DNA of 64,000 nucleotides from Castellaniella sp. S9 (GTDB lineage: Bacteria > Pseudomonadota > Gammaproteobacteria > Burkholderiales > Burkholderiaceae_B). The position numbers and the translations under genes were made by a program. Where the stretch lies: positions 1 to 64,000 of the forward strand of contig NZ_JAPFGD010000002.1 of assembly GCF_027257175.1 (NCBI RefSeq). The letters are read 5' to 3'. Position 1 is the stretch's first letter; each line of letters starts with the position of its first letter. Shown in pieces: positions 15,753-24,690 of this stretch. The notes below the pieces were generated by a model. It was given only the letters and a program-made list of their open reading frames with translations. It ran no database searches and was not told where the DNA came from.

Positions 15753-16163
15753 ATGCCGCCAGAAACCAGTCCGGCATCGCCCTCATCGGCCGACGCAAAG
15801 GGCGCGCGCCGGGTGGTGTATGGCGCGGTGGCGGCGAATCTGGCCATCGCGGCCAGCAAGCTCGTCGCCGCCGCGGCGACGGGCAGTGCCGCGATGCTGG
15901 CCGAGGGCGTGCATTCGGCTGTCGATGCGGGCAACGAACTGCTGCTGTTGCTGGGCATGCGGCGCAGCAACCGGCCGCCCGACGAGTCGCATCCGTTCGG
16001 CTACGGCAAGGTCCTGTACTTCTGGGCTTTGATCGCGGCCGCCTCGGTCCGGTTCAAGCGGGGCATGCGCGTTGAGGAAGTCGAACAGGCCATCGGCCGG
16101 CTGGAGGACACGGTCAGCCACGAATGCCCGACGATCCGGCACGTGTTCTTTGAATTCCGCTGA
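15753..16163 (+). pseudogene. Cation diffusion facilitator gene with in-frame internal deletion
   Basis: The first 95 or so residues are the N-terminus of a CDF metal transporter (VVYGAVAANLAIAASKLVAA, LAEGVHSAVDAGNELLLLLG, then HPFGYGKVLYFWALIAA). The sequence then jumps to the extreme C-terminal end of the family's cytoplasmic domain (VEEVEQAIGRLEDTVSHECPTIRHVFFEF). The usual length is over 300 residues, and this frame codes for 136, so about 180 residues covering helices 3-6 and most of the ferredoxin-like domain are gone. The frame is kept, but a functional transporter is not expected. Confidence 0.75.
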
Positions 16164-16217
16164 CGGCGGCGGGCGGCCGCGCGGGCGCGGGCAGTCCGGC
16201 CGGCACACCTGCCGCCT

Positions 16218-17156
16218 CTAATACACAGAGGCCGTCCTCACGGCTTCGTCGTTCTGCCGGCGGGCGTGTTCGACCAGGTAGTCCAGGAACACGCGGGATC
16301 GCTGCGGGATGAACTTGCGGCTGGGCAGTGCCGCATACATGGCCAGGCGGCCCGTGATCCAGGGGTTCAGGACGCGCACCATCCGGCCGTGCGCGAGATA
16401 GGACGCGACGAGGTCGAACGAGATCGAGGTGATGCCCGCGCCGTCCAGCGTGGCGCGCAGCAGGGTGTCGGTGTGGTTCGCGATCAGGACGGGTTCGGTG
16501 TCCACCTCGACCGCGCCCTGGGGGCCGGATCGCGGGTGGCGCCACATGCGCCAGGCGCGCAGCGGCGCGCCCGGGTGTTTGAGGCGCAGGCAGTCGTGTC
16601 CGGCCAGGTCCTGCGGCTTTTTGGGGGCGCCCCGGCGGGCCACGTAGTCGGGCGAGGCGACCAGGATCACTTCGGATTCTATGATCTTGCGCGCCACGAT
16701 GTCGGCATCGAAACCGGCGTCCACCCCCAGCAGGGTGACGTCGTAGTCCTCGATGGGCGGGTCGCGGTGGGTTTCGACGTCCATGTCGATCACGATGCCG
16801 GGGTGGCGCCGGCGAAAGTCCGACAGCAGGGGGGCGATCACATAGCTGGCCAGGGCCGGCTGGGTGTGCACCCGCAATCGGCCGGCAAGTTCGCTGGTGT
16901 GTGCGCTGGCGACGGCATCGGCCTCGGCGACGTCTTGGAGGATCTGGCGCACGCGCGCCAGATAGGCCTCGCCGGCCTCGGTCATGGACACGCGCCGGGT
17001 GGTTCGCTGGAACAGCCGCGTGCCCAGCATCGCCTCGAGTTCGGCGATCAAGCGGGTCACCACCGGCGGCGACATGTCCAGGGCGCGTGCCGCCGCGGCA
17101 AATCCCCCTTCATCGGCGACCCGTTCGAACACCTGCATGGCCAGCAAGCGATCCAT
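16218..17156 (-). CDS. LysR-family transcriptional regulator
   Basis: The 312-residue protein begins MDRLLAMQVFERVADEGGFA with the LysR winged helix-turn-helix at residues 1-60 (AAARALDMSPPVVTRLIAELEAMLG) and a periplasmic-binding-like effector domain after residue 90. It is divergent from the cytochrome b561/YceI genes, and the shared intergenic region carries a strong palindrome at 17177-17195. Control of those genes is the usual expectation for such an arrangement but is inferred. Confidence 0.85.
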   Translation of the reverse strand: MDRLLAMQVFERVADEGGFAAAARALDMSPPVVTRLIAELEAMLGTRLFQRTTRRVSMTEAGEAYLARVRQILQDVAEADAVASAHTSELAGRLRVHTQPALASYVIAPLLSDFRRRHPGIVIDMDVETHRDPPIEDYDVTLLGVDAGFDADIVARKIIESEVILVASPDYVARRGAPKKPQDLAGHDCLRLKHPGAPLRAWRMWRHPRSGPQGAVEVDTEPVLIANHTDTLLRATLDGAGITSISFDLVASYLAHGRMVRVLNPWITGRLAMYAALPSRKFIPQRSRVFLDYLVEHARRQNDEAVRTASVY

Positions 17157-17176
17157 GGTGGTCCTCCTATCCTGAT

Positions 17177-17225
17177 TATTCCTGAAACAGGAATAGTATA
17201 TGTCATTACGCTGTATTTATTCCTG
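17177..17225. promoter_or_regulatory. LysR-type operator candidate
   Basis: TATTCCTG-AAA-CAGGAATA at 17177-17195 is a perfect 8-3-8 palindrome between the divergent lysR and cytochrome b561 genes. A further half-site ATTCCTG lies at 17219-17225. A recognition palindrome plus a downstream half-site is how LysR regulators typically occupy divergent promoters. Confidence 0.55.
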
Positions 17226-17282
17226 TTGTCAAAATACTTAAAGTAGCACTTCAACCCCATCACGCACGAACCGGAGGCGACC

Positions 17283-17828
17283 GTGAACCCGAACCCGCGC
17301 TATACCCGCACAGCCATTTTTTTGCATTGGCTGGTCGCGCTCGGCCTGGTCGGCACGTTCAGCCTGGGCTTCTACATGGAAGGCCTGCCCCTGTCGCCCA
17401 GCAAGCTGAAGCTGTATTCCTGGCACAAGTGGGCCGGCATGACGCTGTTGGCGCTGGCCGTGGTGCGCCTGGCCTGGCGCATGAGCCATCCGGCGCCCGA
17501 GCTGCCCGGCACCATGAGTCCGATGGCGCGCCTTGCGGCGGGTGTCGGGCACTGGCTGCTATACGCGCTGATGCTGGCCATCCCCGTCAGCGGCTGGTTG
17601 ATGAGCTCTGCGCAGGGCTTTTCGGTGGTGTGGTTCGGGGTCGTGCCCTTGCCCGACCTGGTGCCGCGCAACGCGGCCCTGGGCGAGCTTCTGAATGGCG
17701 TGCACGTCACCCTGAACTATCTGCTGCTGGCCGCCGTGGCCGGCCACGCAGGCGCCGCATTGCACCACCATTTCATCAAGAAGGACACGGTCATGGCCCG
17801 CATGCTGCCGTTCGCGGGCCGGGCCTGA
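17283..17828 (+). CDS. Cytochrome b561
   Basis: The 181-residue inner-membrane protein has four hydrophobic helices and the expected haem-ligand histidines: FLHWLVALG in helix 1, YSWHKWAGM near residue 45, and the HVTLNYLLLAAVAGHAGAALHHHF block in the last helix. Bacterial b561 proteins pass electrons from quinol. It is 31 bases upstream of a YceI gene, a common pairing, and divergent from lysR. Confidence 0.85.
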   Translation: MNPNPRYTRTAIFLHWLVALGLVGTFSLGFYMEGLPLSPSKLKLYSWHKWAGMTLLALAVVRLAWRMSHPAPELPGTMSPMARLAAGVGHWLLYALMLAIPVSGWLMSSAQGFSVVWFGVVPLPDLVPRNAALGELLNGVHVTLNYLLLAAVAGHAGAALHHHFIKKDTVMARMLPFAGRA

Positions 17829-17859
17829 CACCCGATATCACAGGATCAAAGGAAAACTC

Positions 17860-18432
17860 ATGAACCTTTCTTTTTTGCGTCCCCTCGCCCTGGCCACCGC
17901 CCTCGGGCTGGGCATACTGGGCAGCGCCGGCGCCGCCGAATATTCCACGCTCGATGGCGAGGCCAGCACGCTCGCCTTCGGCTACAGCCAGATGAACGTC
18001 AAGATGGACGGCCGCTTTGCCGAACTGCGCGCGACCGAACTCAGCTTCGATCCGGCCCGGCCCGAAGCCGCCAAGGTGTCCATCGAGGTCGCGTTGTCCG
18101 GCATCGACGCCGGCTACGACGAGGCCAACACGGAACTGGCAAAGGACGAATGGCTGGCCCTGGCGGCGCACCCGGTCGCCACCTTCACCTCGACCGGAGT
18201 CGAGGCCTTGGGCGACAACCGCTATCAGGTGACGGGCGAGCTCTCGATCAAGGGCGTCACCCGCACGGTGACGGCGCCCTTTACCTTCGCGCAGGACGGC
18301 GATGCCGGTGTCTTCGAGGGTGATTTCACCTTCCAACGCGCCGACTTCGGCGTGGGCGAGGGCGAGTGGCGGGATTTCAGCATCGTCGCCAATGACATCC
18401 GGATTTCGTTCCGCATCGTTGCCAAGCCCTGA
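17860..18432 (+). CDS. YceI-family periplasmic protein (first copy)
   Basis: The 190-residue protein has a signal peptide (LALATALGLGILGSAGAAE) and the YceI lipocalin-like barrel, which binds isoprenoid-type ligands. Visible motifs are FGYSQMNVKMDGRFAEL, the ATFTSTGVEALGDNRYQVTG strand pair and LSIKGVTRTVTAPF. It follows cytochrome b561 in one transcription unit, an association seen in other proteobacteria. This copy is the more divergent of the two tandem YceI genes. Confidence 0.85.
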   Translation: MNLSFLRPLALATALGLGILGSAGAAEYSTLDGEASTLAFGYSQMNVKMDGRFAELRATELSFDPARPEAAKVSIEVALSGIDAGYDEANTELAKDEWLALAAHPVATFTSTGVEALGDNRYQVTGELSIKGVTRTVTAPFTFAQDGDAGVFEGDFTFQRADFGVGEGEWRDFSIVANDIRISFRIVAKP

Positions 18433-18489
18433 TTTTCATTTTTGACCATTGAAATTTCCACCCATTGAACATTGAATAGAGGATTCATC

Positions 18490-19059
18490 ATGAAAAAGAC
18501 GCTCATCGCCGCCGCCTTCGCCGCTTTCTTCGCGGGCCAGGCCCTGGCCGCCCCGCAAACCTATGCGGTGGATCCGTCCCATACCTACCCGCGCTTCTCG
18601 TATGACCACATGGGCATGTCCAAGCAGATCCTGCGTTTCAACAAGACCTCGGGCACGGTGGTGCTGGACAAGGCGGCCCAGGACGCCAAGGTCGACGTGA
18701 CCATCGACATGACCTCCGTCAGCACCGGATTCGAGATGTTCGACGGCCACATCCAGGGGGCGGATTTCCTGGATACCGCCGCGTTCCCCACCGCCACCTA
18801 CCAGTCGACCAAGGTCGTCTTCGAGGGCGACAAGCCGGTCAGCATCGAGGGCGAGCTGACGATCAAGGGCATCACCCATCCGGTGACGCTGACCGTGACG
18901 TCCTTCTACAATGGCCCGCACCCCATGCTGAAGAAGGACGCCATCGGCGCCAACGCGACGGCGGTCATTTCGCGCACCGCCTTCAACGCCGGCAAGTTCG
19001 CGCCGGGCGTGGGCGACGAGGTGACGCTGGACATCGCGCTGGAAGCGGTGGCCGAATAA
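18490..19059 (+). CDS. YceI-family periplasmic protein (second copy)
   Basis: Start at 18490 gives a clean signal peptide, MKKTLIAAAFAAFFAGQALA. The 189-residue protein shows YAVDPSHTYPRFSYDHMG, FDGHIQGADFLDTAAFPTATYQS and LTIKGITHPVTLTV, all diagnostic of the YceI barrel. The two tandem copies differ enough to be an old duplication. They probably work with the cytochrome b561 in quinone-linked electron transfer or isoprenoid binding; the precise role is unknown. Confidence 0.9.
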   Translation: MKKTLIAAAFAAFFAGQALAAPQTYAVDPSHTYPRFSYDHMGMSKQILRFNKTSGTVVLDKAAQDAKVDVTIDMTSVSTGFEMFDGHIQGADFLDTAAFPTATYQSTKVVFEGDKPVSIEGELTIKGITHPVTLTVTSFYNGPHPMLKKDAIGANATAVISRTAFNAGKFAPGVGDEVTLDIALEAVAE

Positions 19060-19157
19060 ATGGCCGGGCATTCGCCCGAGGCCTGGCGGCCATCCGGCCG
19101 GGCATGGCGCATGCCGATGAATGGCGGGCTGCGAGGCCTGCCGGCAAGGAGAACGAC

Positions 19158-20195
19158 ATGGGACTGTTGATAGACGGACAATGGCATGACCAGTGGTACG
19201 ACACCGAGGCCACGGGCGGGCGCTTCGTGCGCAGCGACGCCGGGTTTCGCCACTGGATCACGCCCGACGGCCAGGCCGGGCCCAGCGGCGACGCCGGGTT
19301 CCGGGCCGAGGCCGGCCGCTACCATCTGTACGTGTCGCTGGCCTGTCCGTGGGCCAGCCGCGTGCTGATCCTGCGCACCCTGAAGGGACTGGAATCCATG
19401 ATCGGCGTGTCGGTCGTCAACCCCTATATGGGCGACCACGGCTGGACGTTCGACCCCGCCCCCGGCGTGGTCGCCGACCCGGTGCTCGGGGCGCAGTACC
19501 TGTACCAGCTCTATGCGCGGGCCCAGCCCGACTACACCGGCCGGGTGACCGTGCCCGTGCTGTGGGACCTGCAGCGCGACACCATCGTCAGCAATGAGTC
19601 CGCGGAAATCATCCGCATGCTGAATTCGGCGTTCGACGGCATCGGCGCGCGCGAGGGCGATTACGCGCCGGCGGATCTGCTGCCGGAGATCGACGCCCTC
19701 AATGCGGACATCTACGATGCGCTCAACAACGGGGTCTACAAGGCGGGCTTTGCCACCTCGCAGGCCGTGTACGAGCAGGAAGTCGCCAAGGTGTTCGCCT
19801 GCCTGGATCGCCTCGAGGACCGGCTGGGCCGCCGGCGCTACCTGCTGGGCGAACGCCTCACCGAGGCCGACTGGCGCCTGTTCACCACGCTGATCCGCTT
19901 CGACGCCGTCTATCACGGGCACTTCAAGTGCAACCTGAGGCGCCTGTCGGACTATCCGAATCTATGGAGCTACACGCGCGAACTCTATCAATGGCCCGGC
20001 GTGGCGGGCACCGTGGATTTCGACCACATCAAGCAGCACTACTACCGCAGCCACGGCACCATCAATCCCAACGGCATCGTGCCGCTGGGGCCGCAGCTCG
20101 ACCTGTGGCGCGCCCCCGACCGTGCAGGTAGCGGTACTCGCGCCCGAACCCCTCGGGCTTGTAGATCAGCAGCAGGATCAGCGCGAGGCCGATGA
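19158..20195 (+). CDS. Glutathionyl-hydroquinone reductase (xi-class GST) with an extended tail
   Basis: AAGGAG precedes the ATG at 19158. The 345-residue protein has the xi-class signatures: SLACPWASRVLILRTLKGLE with the catalytic Cys near residue 61, VSVVNPYMGDHGWTF, VPVLWDLQRDTIVSNESAEIIRML, and the C-terminal NLWSYTRELYQWPG and SHGTINPNGIVPLGPQLDL. It reduces glutathionyl-hydroquinones. The family normally ends shortly after that last motif; here some 30 more residues of low-complexity Arg/Ala/Gly sequence follow, lying antisense to the end of the livM-like gene. The natural stop seems to have been lost. Confidence 0.85.
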   Translation: MGLLIDGQWHDQWYDTEATGGRFVRSDAGFRHWITPDGQAGPSGDAGFRAEAGRYHLYVSLACPWASRVLILRTLKGLESMIGVSVVNPYMGDHGWTFDPAPGVVADPVLGAQYLYQLYARAQPDYTGRVTVPVLWDLQRDTIVSNESAEIIRMLNSAFDGIGAREGDYAPADLLPEIDALNADIYDALNNGVYKAGFATSQAVYEQEVAKVFACLDRLEDRLGRRRYLLGERLTEADWRLFTTLIRFDAVYHGHFKCNLRRLSDYPNLWSYTRELYQWPGVAGTVDFDHIKQHYYRSHGTINPNGIVPLGPQLDLWRAPDRAGSGTRARTPRACRSAAGSARGR

Positions 20196-20991
20196 GGATC
20201 AGCCGCAAGGCGGCCAGTTGGTGGGGCGCAAACCATGGAATCGCGTCGTCCAGGAATCTCGTGCCCTCGATCAGGACGACCACCGTCAGGCTGCTGAGCA
20301 GCACGCCGCGATGGCTGCCGCGGCCGGCCAGGATGACCAGCATGAAGGCCGATGCCGTCATGGCGACATTGAACTGCGTCGGGTCGATGTATTGGTAATA
20401 GAACGCGTGCAGGCAGCCGGCAATGCCCAGCGCGGTGCCGCCCAGCGCGAACAGGCGCAGGCGCGCGCCCAGCACGTTCTTGCCCACGGTCTCGGCCACC
20501 AGCGGATCGTCGCGCAGGGCGCGGGCGGTCCGTCCCAGCGGCGAGCGCGACACGGTTTCGAAGGCAAGGAACACCAGCGCCAGCCCGGCCATCGCGAACA
20601 GGAGCATGCCGATGTCGCTGGGGAACGGCCGTGGAATGCCCGGGATGCCGATGCTGCCGCGGGTGAGCCATTCCTCGTTGTTCACGATCAGCTTCACGCT
20701 CTCGGCAAATGCCAGCGTGACGATGGCGAAATAGTCGTCTTCCAGGCGTAGTGAAATCAGGCTGACGAGGGCGCAGACGACGGTGGTGATCACGATGGAC
20801 GCCAGCACCGCCTGCCAGGGCGCCCAGCCCAGCTGCGTGATCAGCAGTGCGCAGGCATAGGCCCCGACCATGTAGAAGCCGAACAGGCCGAAGTTCACCA
20901 GGCCGGTCATGCCCCACTGGATGTTCAGCGCGAGGCCGACCACGCCGGCGATGACCGCGATGGTGAGCAGGGACAGCAGATAGCTCGTCAT
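20062..20991 (-). CDS. Branched-chain amino acid type ABC permease (LivM)
   Basis: The 309-residue permease has about nine hydrophobic segments and the family's conserved GRTARALRDDPLVAETVGKNVLGARLRLFALGGTALGIAG coupling region and LLIYKPEGFGREYRYL end. After that end the frame continues for about 20 low-complexity residues (HGRGRATGRAAAPAARCRWD), overlapping the 3' end of the convergent hydroquinone reductase gene by 134 bases. Fifth gene of a livK-G-F-H-M operon on the minus strand. Confidence 0.85.
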   Translation of the reverse strand: MTSYLLSLLTIAVIAGVVGLALNIQWGMTGLVNFGLFGFYMVGAYACALLITQLGWAPWQAVLASIVITTVVCALVSLISLRLEDDYFAIVTLAFAESVKLIVNNEEWLTRGSIGIPGIPRPFPSDIGMLLFAMAGLALVFLAFETVSRSPLGRTARALRDDPLVAETVGKNVLGARLRLFALGGTALGIAGCLHAFYYQYIDPTQFNVAMTASAFMLVILAGRGSHRGVLLSSLTVVVLIEGTRFLDDAIPWFAPHQLAALRLILIGLALILLLIYKPEGFGREYRYLHGRGRATGRAAAPAARCRWD

Positions 20992-21007
20992 AGGGCCTCC
21001 TTTCCGC

Positions 21008-21868
21008 CTACCGGGTCAGCCAGCGGGTGCCGAACAGGCCGGCGGGGCGTAGGATCAGCAGCAGGCTCATCAGCACGAAAGCGACCATGATGCGGTAGTG
21101 CGAGGGCAGCACGAGGGTGGCGGCCTCGGACAGCACGCCCATCACCAGCGCGCCGGGTATGGCGGCCAGGGGATGCGTGAGGCCGCCCAGGATCGCCGCG
21201 GCAAAGGCGGGCAAGGCATACAGCCAGCCCATTTGCGGGTCGATGGTGGCATCCAGGCCGATGAGGGTGCCCGACAGTGCGGCGAGCACGCCCGACATCA
21301 CCCAGGTCGCGGTGATCACCCGCTGGCGCGAGACGCCGCGCGTGGCCGCCAGGGGCGCGTTGTCCGCGATGGCGCGCATGGCGCGCCCCAGGCGGCTGCG
21401 GCGGAATATGATCCACACGACCAGCAAGGCCAGCGCGCACACGGCCAGCGCCTGGACCTGTTCGACGTTGATGCGCAAGCCCGCCCAGCGCCAGGGACGC
21501 GACAGCGCCACGTCGTAGCCCATCGGGGTGTTGCCCGCGATGAAGCGCACGATGTTCTCGAGGATGAACGACACGCCCATCGAGGCCACCATCAGCGTGA
21601 CGGCGGAGCGGTCGCGCAAGGGCCGGAAGACCAGCAGGTCGATGGCCGCCGCCAGCGCGCCGGCCAGGGCGGCGCCCACGATGCCGGAGACGAGCAGCGG
21701 CAGTCCCAGGACCACGTTCAGGGTATAGACCATGTAGGCGCCTGCCGTGATCATGGCGCCGATCGCGAAGTTGGCGAAGCGCAGGACGCTGAAGGTCAGG
21801 GCCACGGCCAGCGCCGGCAGCGCGACGAGCATGCCGGTGACCAGGCCGTTGAAAAGTATCTGCATCAT
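21008..21868 (-). CDS. Branched-chain amino acid type ABC permease (LivH)
   Basis: The 286-residue integral membrane protein begins MMQILFNGLVTGMLVALPAL and has the LivH coupling motif SRLGRAMRAIADNAPLAATRGVSRQRVI. It pairs with the LivM-like permease encoded 16 bases downstream to form the channel of a Liv-type importer. The ATG at 21868 lies 7 bases beyond the livF-like stop. Confidence 0.9.
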   Translation of the reverse strand: MMQILFNGLVTGMLVALPALAVALTFSVLRFANFAIGAMITAGAYMVYTLNVVLGLPLLVSGIVGAALAGALAAAIDLLVFRPLRDRSAVTLMVASMGVSFILENIVRFIAGNTPMGYDVALSRPWRWAGLRINVEQVQALAVCALALLVVWIIFRRSRLGRAMRAIADNAPLAATRGVSRQRVITATWVMSGVLAALSGTLIGLDATIDPQMGWLYALPAFAAAILGGLTHPLAAIPGALVMGVLSEAATLVLPSHYRIMVAFVLMSLLLILRPAGLFGTRWLTR

Positions 21869-21875
21869 GTCCGTG

Positions 21876-22628
21876 TCAGGGGTCCGGCGTGTGCGCGCCC
21901 GGGCGGTCCAGGCTCAGGAACAGTTCGGCCAGCGTGTCGTCGGCCGCCAGTTCGGCGGCGGGCGCCGTGCGCCTCACGCGGCCCATGACGAGGACCAGGC
22001 CCTGGTCGGCCGCGGCCAGGCCCAGTTGCACGTTCTGTTCGATCATCAGCAAGGTGAGGCCGGTGCGCCGGATGCGGCCGATGATCCCGAACAGCAGTCC
22101 GGCGTTCCGGGGGGACAGGCCCGCGGAGGGCTCGTCGAGCACCAGCAGGTCGGGTTCCAGCATCATGGCGGAGGCCACGGCCACCATCTGGCGCTGGCCG
22201 CCGCTCAGGACGCCGGCCGGGGTCTTCAGGTGCGGGCGGATTTCGGGAAACAGTTCCAGGATTTCGTCGATCTTGCGCGCCAGCGGCGCGCGGGATTGGG
22301 GCGCTGGATGGAATTCCCAGCCCAGCCGCAAATTCTCGTGCACGCTCATGTTGCGGAATATATTGGCCTCTTGCGGCACGTAGGCCAGGCCGAGGCGGCT
22401 GCGCGCCGGGGCGTCCCGGTGAGTGATCGGGGTCTCGCCCAGGCGGATCTCGCCCGCCTGCGCGGGCACCAGGCCGACGACGGCCTTGAGCAGCGTGGAC
22501 TTGCCCGAGCCGTTGGGGCCGACGATGGTCAGGGCCGAGCCGGCGGGCACCTCCAGGTCGATGCCGTGGAGGATGGGTTTGCCGCCATAGCCGGCCTTCA
22601 GGCCGCGCACCGTCAGGGCGGCGCTCAC
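21876..22628 (-). CDS. ABC transporter ATP-binding protein (LivF)
   Basis: The GTG at 22628 overlaps the stop of the livG-like gene by four bases (GTGA), which fixes the start. The 250-residue ATPase has Walker A VGPNGSGKSTLLKAVVGL, signature LSGGQRQMVAVASAMM, Walker B LLVLDEPSAGLSP and the LivF-type VPQEANIFRNMSVHENL Q-loop region. It powers the Liv-type importer. Confidence 0.9.
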   Translation of the reverse strand: MSAALTVRGLKAGYGGKPILHGIDLEVPAGSALTIVGPNGSGKSTLLKAVVGLVPAQAGEIRLGETPITHRDAPARSRLGLAYVPQEANIFRNMSVHENLRLGWEFHPAPQSRAPLARKIDEILELFPEIRPHLKTPAGVLSGGQRQMVAVASAMMLEPDLLVLDEPSAGLSPRNAGLLFGIIGRIRRTGLTLLMIEQNVQLGLAAADQGLVLVMGRVRRTAPAAELAADDTLAELFLSLDRPGAHTPDP

Positions 22629-23404
22629 AGCGTCACCCCCAGGTAGGCGTCCTGCACTCGCTGGTCCGCCGTGACCTCGGCAAAGCTGCCCTCGGTCAGC
22701 ACGGCGCCGTCGGCCAGCACGTAGACGGTGTCGCACAAGGCGGCGATGAGGTCCATATTGTGTTCGACGATGGCGAATGTGCGGCCTTCGTCGCGCAGTT
22801 CGCCGATGAAGGCCGCCAGTTCCTCCATCAGCGCCGGGTTCACGCCGGCGGCCGGTTCGTCGAGCAGGATGATGGGGGCCTCGAGCATCAGCGCCCGGCA
22901 CAGCTCCAGCAGTTTCTTCTGGCCGCCCGACAGGCTGCCGGCCGGCGCATCGGCCAGCCGCAGCAGGCGCGTGCGCTCCAGCAGCGCCAGGGCGCGATCC
23001 AGGGCGGCATGCTCGGCATTGCGGATGGCGCGCCGGTCGGTGAAGATCCGCCACAGCGACTCGCCCGGATTGTCCGGCCAGGCCAGCAGCAGATTCTCGA
23101 GCACCGTCAGGCTGTCCAGCTCGCGGGCGAGCTGGAAGGTGCGCGCGATGCCGCCGCGCGCCCGCTGGTGCATGGGCAGGCGGGTGATGTCGCGCTCGCC
23201 CAGGCGCACGGCGCCTGCGTCGGGCGCGACGCTGCCCGCCAGCACGTTGAACAGCGAGGATTTCCCGGCGCCGTTCGGGCCGACGATGCCGGTGATCCGC
23301 CCGGGTTCGATGCGCAGCGAAATCCGGCGCAGCACCTGGAAGCCGCCGTAGGACAGCGAGACGCCGTCCGCGCTGAGGGCGAGCCCGGTGCGGCCGAAGG
23401 TCAC
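22625..23404 (-). CDS. ABC transporter ATP-binding protein (LivG)
   Basis: The GTG start at 23404 overlaps the stop of the binding-protein gene (GTGA). The 259-residue ATPase has Walker A VGPNGAGKSSLFNVLAG, the LivG-type GGIARTFQLARELDSLTVLENLL, signature LSGGQKKLLELCRALM and Walker B ILLDEPAAGVNP. It forms the ATPase pair with the LivF-like protein. Confidence 0.9.
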   Translation of the reverse strand: MTFGRTGLALSADGVSLSYGGFQVLRRISLRIEPGRITGIVGPNGAGKSSLFNVLAGSVAPDAGAVRLGERDITRLPMHQRARGGIARTFQLARELDSLTVLENLLLAWPDNPGESLWRIFTDRRAIRNAEHAALDRALALLERTRLLRLADAPAGSLSGGQKKLLELCRALMLEAPIILLDEPAAGVNPALMEELAAFIGELRDEGRTFAIVEHNMDLIAALCDTVYVLADGAVLTEGSFAEVTADQRVQDAYLGVTL

Positions 23405-24642
23405 TGGATCAGGCCCTTCAGATGATTGGCCCCGTGGGTGATGATGAAATGGCCGTAGCTGCGGTGCAACTGGTCGCCCGTGGGCACGAATTCGAAGTCC
23501 GCCCCGGCGCCGCTGTAGGCGATGTCTTTGCCGGCGCGCAGCGCCTTCAGGCCCGCGACCGGGTCCTCCACGGTCTCGCCCGGGCCGTTGACCACGTCGA
23601 GGATAGACTGGGTGAAGACGGCGGGATCGGCGCTGCCGGATTTTTCGATGGCCAGGGCCATCACGGCGATCTGGTCCCAGACGTTGGAGGGAAAGATGGC
23701 GAGTGTGTTGGCCGGCGTGCCGGTGTGCTGCGCGAAGGTCTTGTAGGCGGTCGATTCGGCGGGCGGGATCGACTGGATGTGCTGGATGCCTTCGGAGACC
23801 TCCGCGCCGACGTTCTTGATGAAAGCGCCCTCGGCATCCGCCGCCGAGGAATTCGAATAAATCTTGCTGGTGAAGCCGCCGCGGTAGACTTCGCGGGCGA
23901 TGGCCGACAGTTCGGGCAGATAGCTGGGCAGGAACACGGCGTCCGGTTCCTTGGAGAATACTTTTTCGACTTCGGCCCGGTAGGACGACTGGCCCGGGTT
24001 GTAGTAGACGACGTCGACGATCTTGCCGCCCTGCTTCTCGAATTCCTTGACGAAGGGATCGACCATGATGGTCCAGGCGGGGGCCTGCTGCGCCAGCACG
24101 GATGCGCTGCGGGCGCCATCCTGGTAGGCGGCGCGCGCGAAGACCGCCCCCCAGTCGCTGCCGCGCGCCTGGAAGCGCCACACCAGTCCCCGGTTGTCGC
24201 CCTGGGTGACCTCGTCGCCTGTGCCGGTGACCAGCAGGGGGACCTTGCGTTCGAGCGTCAAGGGCCGCACCGCCAGGGCGACGGAGCTGCTCCACAGGCC
24301 GCCGATGGCCACGACCTTGTTGACGTCGAGCAGCTTGCGGGCCGAGGCGACGCCGGCGGTGGGGTTGGTCTCGCTGTCGGCCGCCACGATCTCGATCTTG
24401 CGGCCGTTCAAGACGCCGCCCGCCTCGGTGTTGATGAATTCGGCCGCCTGCTTGGCGGCCTCGATCATGCCGGGACCGTAGGCGCCGCCGGCGCCGCTCA
24501 GGGGCGCGATGATGCCGATGCGGATCGACGTGTCGTCCTGGGCGATCGATGCGGTGGGCAGGGCGGCGGCCGCCAGGGCGGCGAGCGATGAAAACGCGGC
24601 GAGGATGGCGCGGCGGCGCCCTCGTTCGAGGAGGCTGGACAT
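23401..24642 (-). CDS. Liv-type ABC transporter substrate-binding protein
   Basis: The 413-residue exported protein has an N-terminal basic stretch and hydrophobic segment (AILAAFSSLAALAAAALPTASIAQ), then the type I periplasmic-binding fold: IRIGIIAPLSGAGGAYGPG and GGLWSSSVALAVRPLTLERKVPLLV. It is the first gene of the importer operon. Liv-type systems in these bacteria carry amino acids, amides or aromatic acids; which one cannot be read from the sequence. Confidence 0.9.
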   Translation of the reverse strand: MSSLLERGRRRAILAAFSSLAALAAAALPTASIAQDDTSIRIGIIAPLSGAGGAYGPGMIEAAKQAAEFINTEAGGVLNGRKIEIVAADSETNPTAGVASARKLLDVNKVVAIGGLWSSSVALAVRPLTLERKVPLLVTGTGDEVTQGDNRGLVWRFQARGSDWGAVFARAAYQDGARSASVLAQQAPAWTIMVDPFVKEFEKQGGKIVDVVYYNPGQSSYRAEVEKVFSKEPDAVFLPSYLPELSAIAREVYRGGFTSKIYSNSSAADAEGAFIKNVGAEVSEGIQHIQSIPPAESTAYKTFAQHTGTPANTLAIFPSNVWDQIAVMALAIEKSGSADPAVFTQSILDVVNGPGETVEDPVAGLKALRAGKDIAYSGAGADFEFVPTGDQLHRSYGHFIITHGANHLKGLIQ

Positions 24643-24690
24643 GAGTGGGATACCCTTGATGAGGTCGAAAGAGTCGTTGACCGGCGGTGC

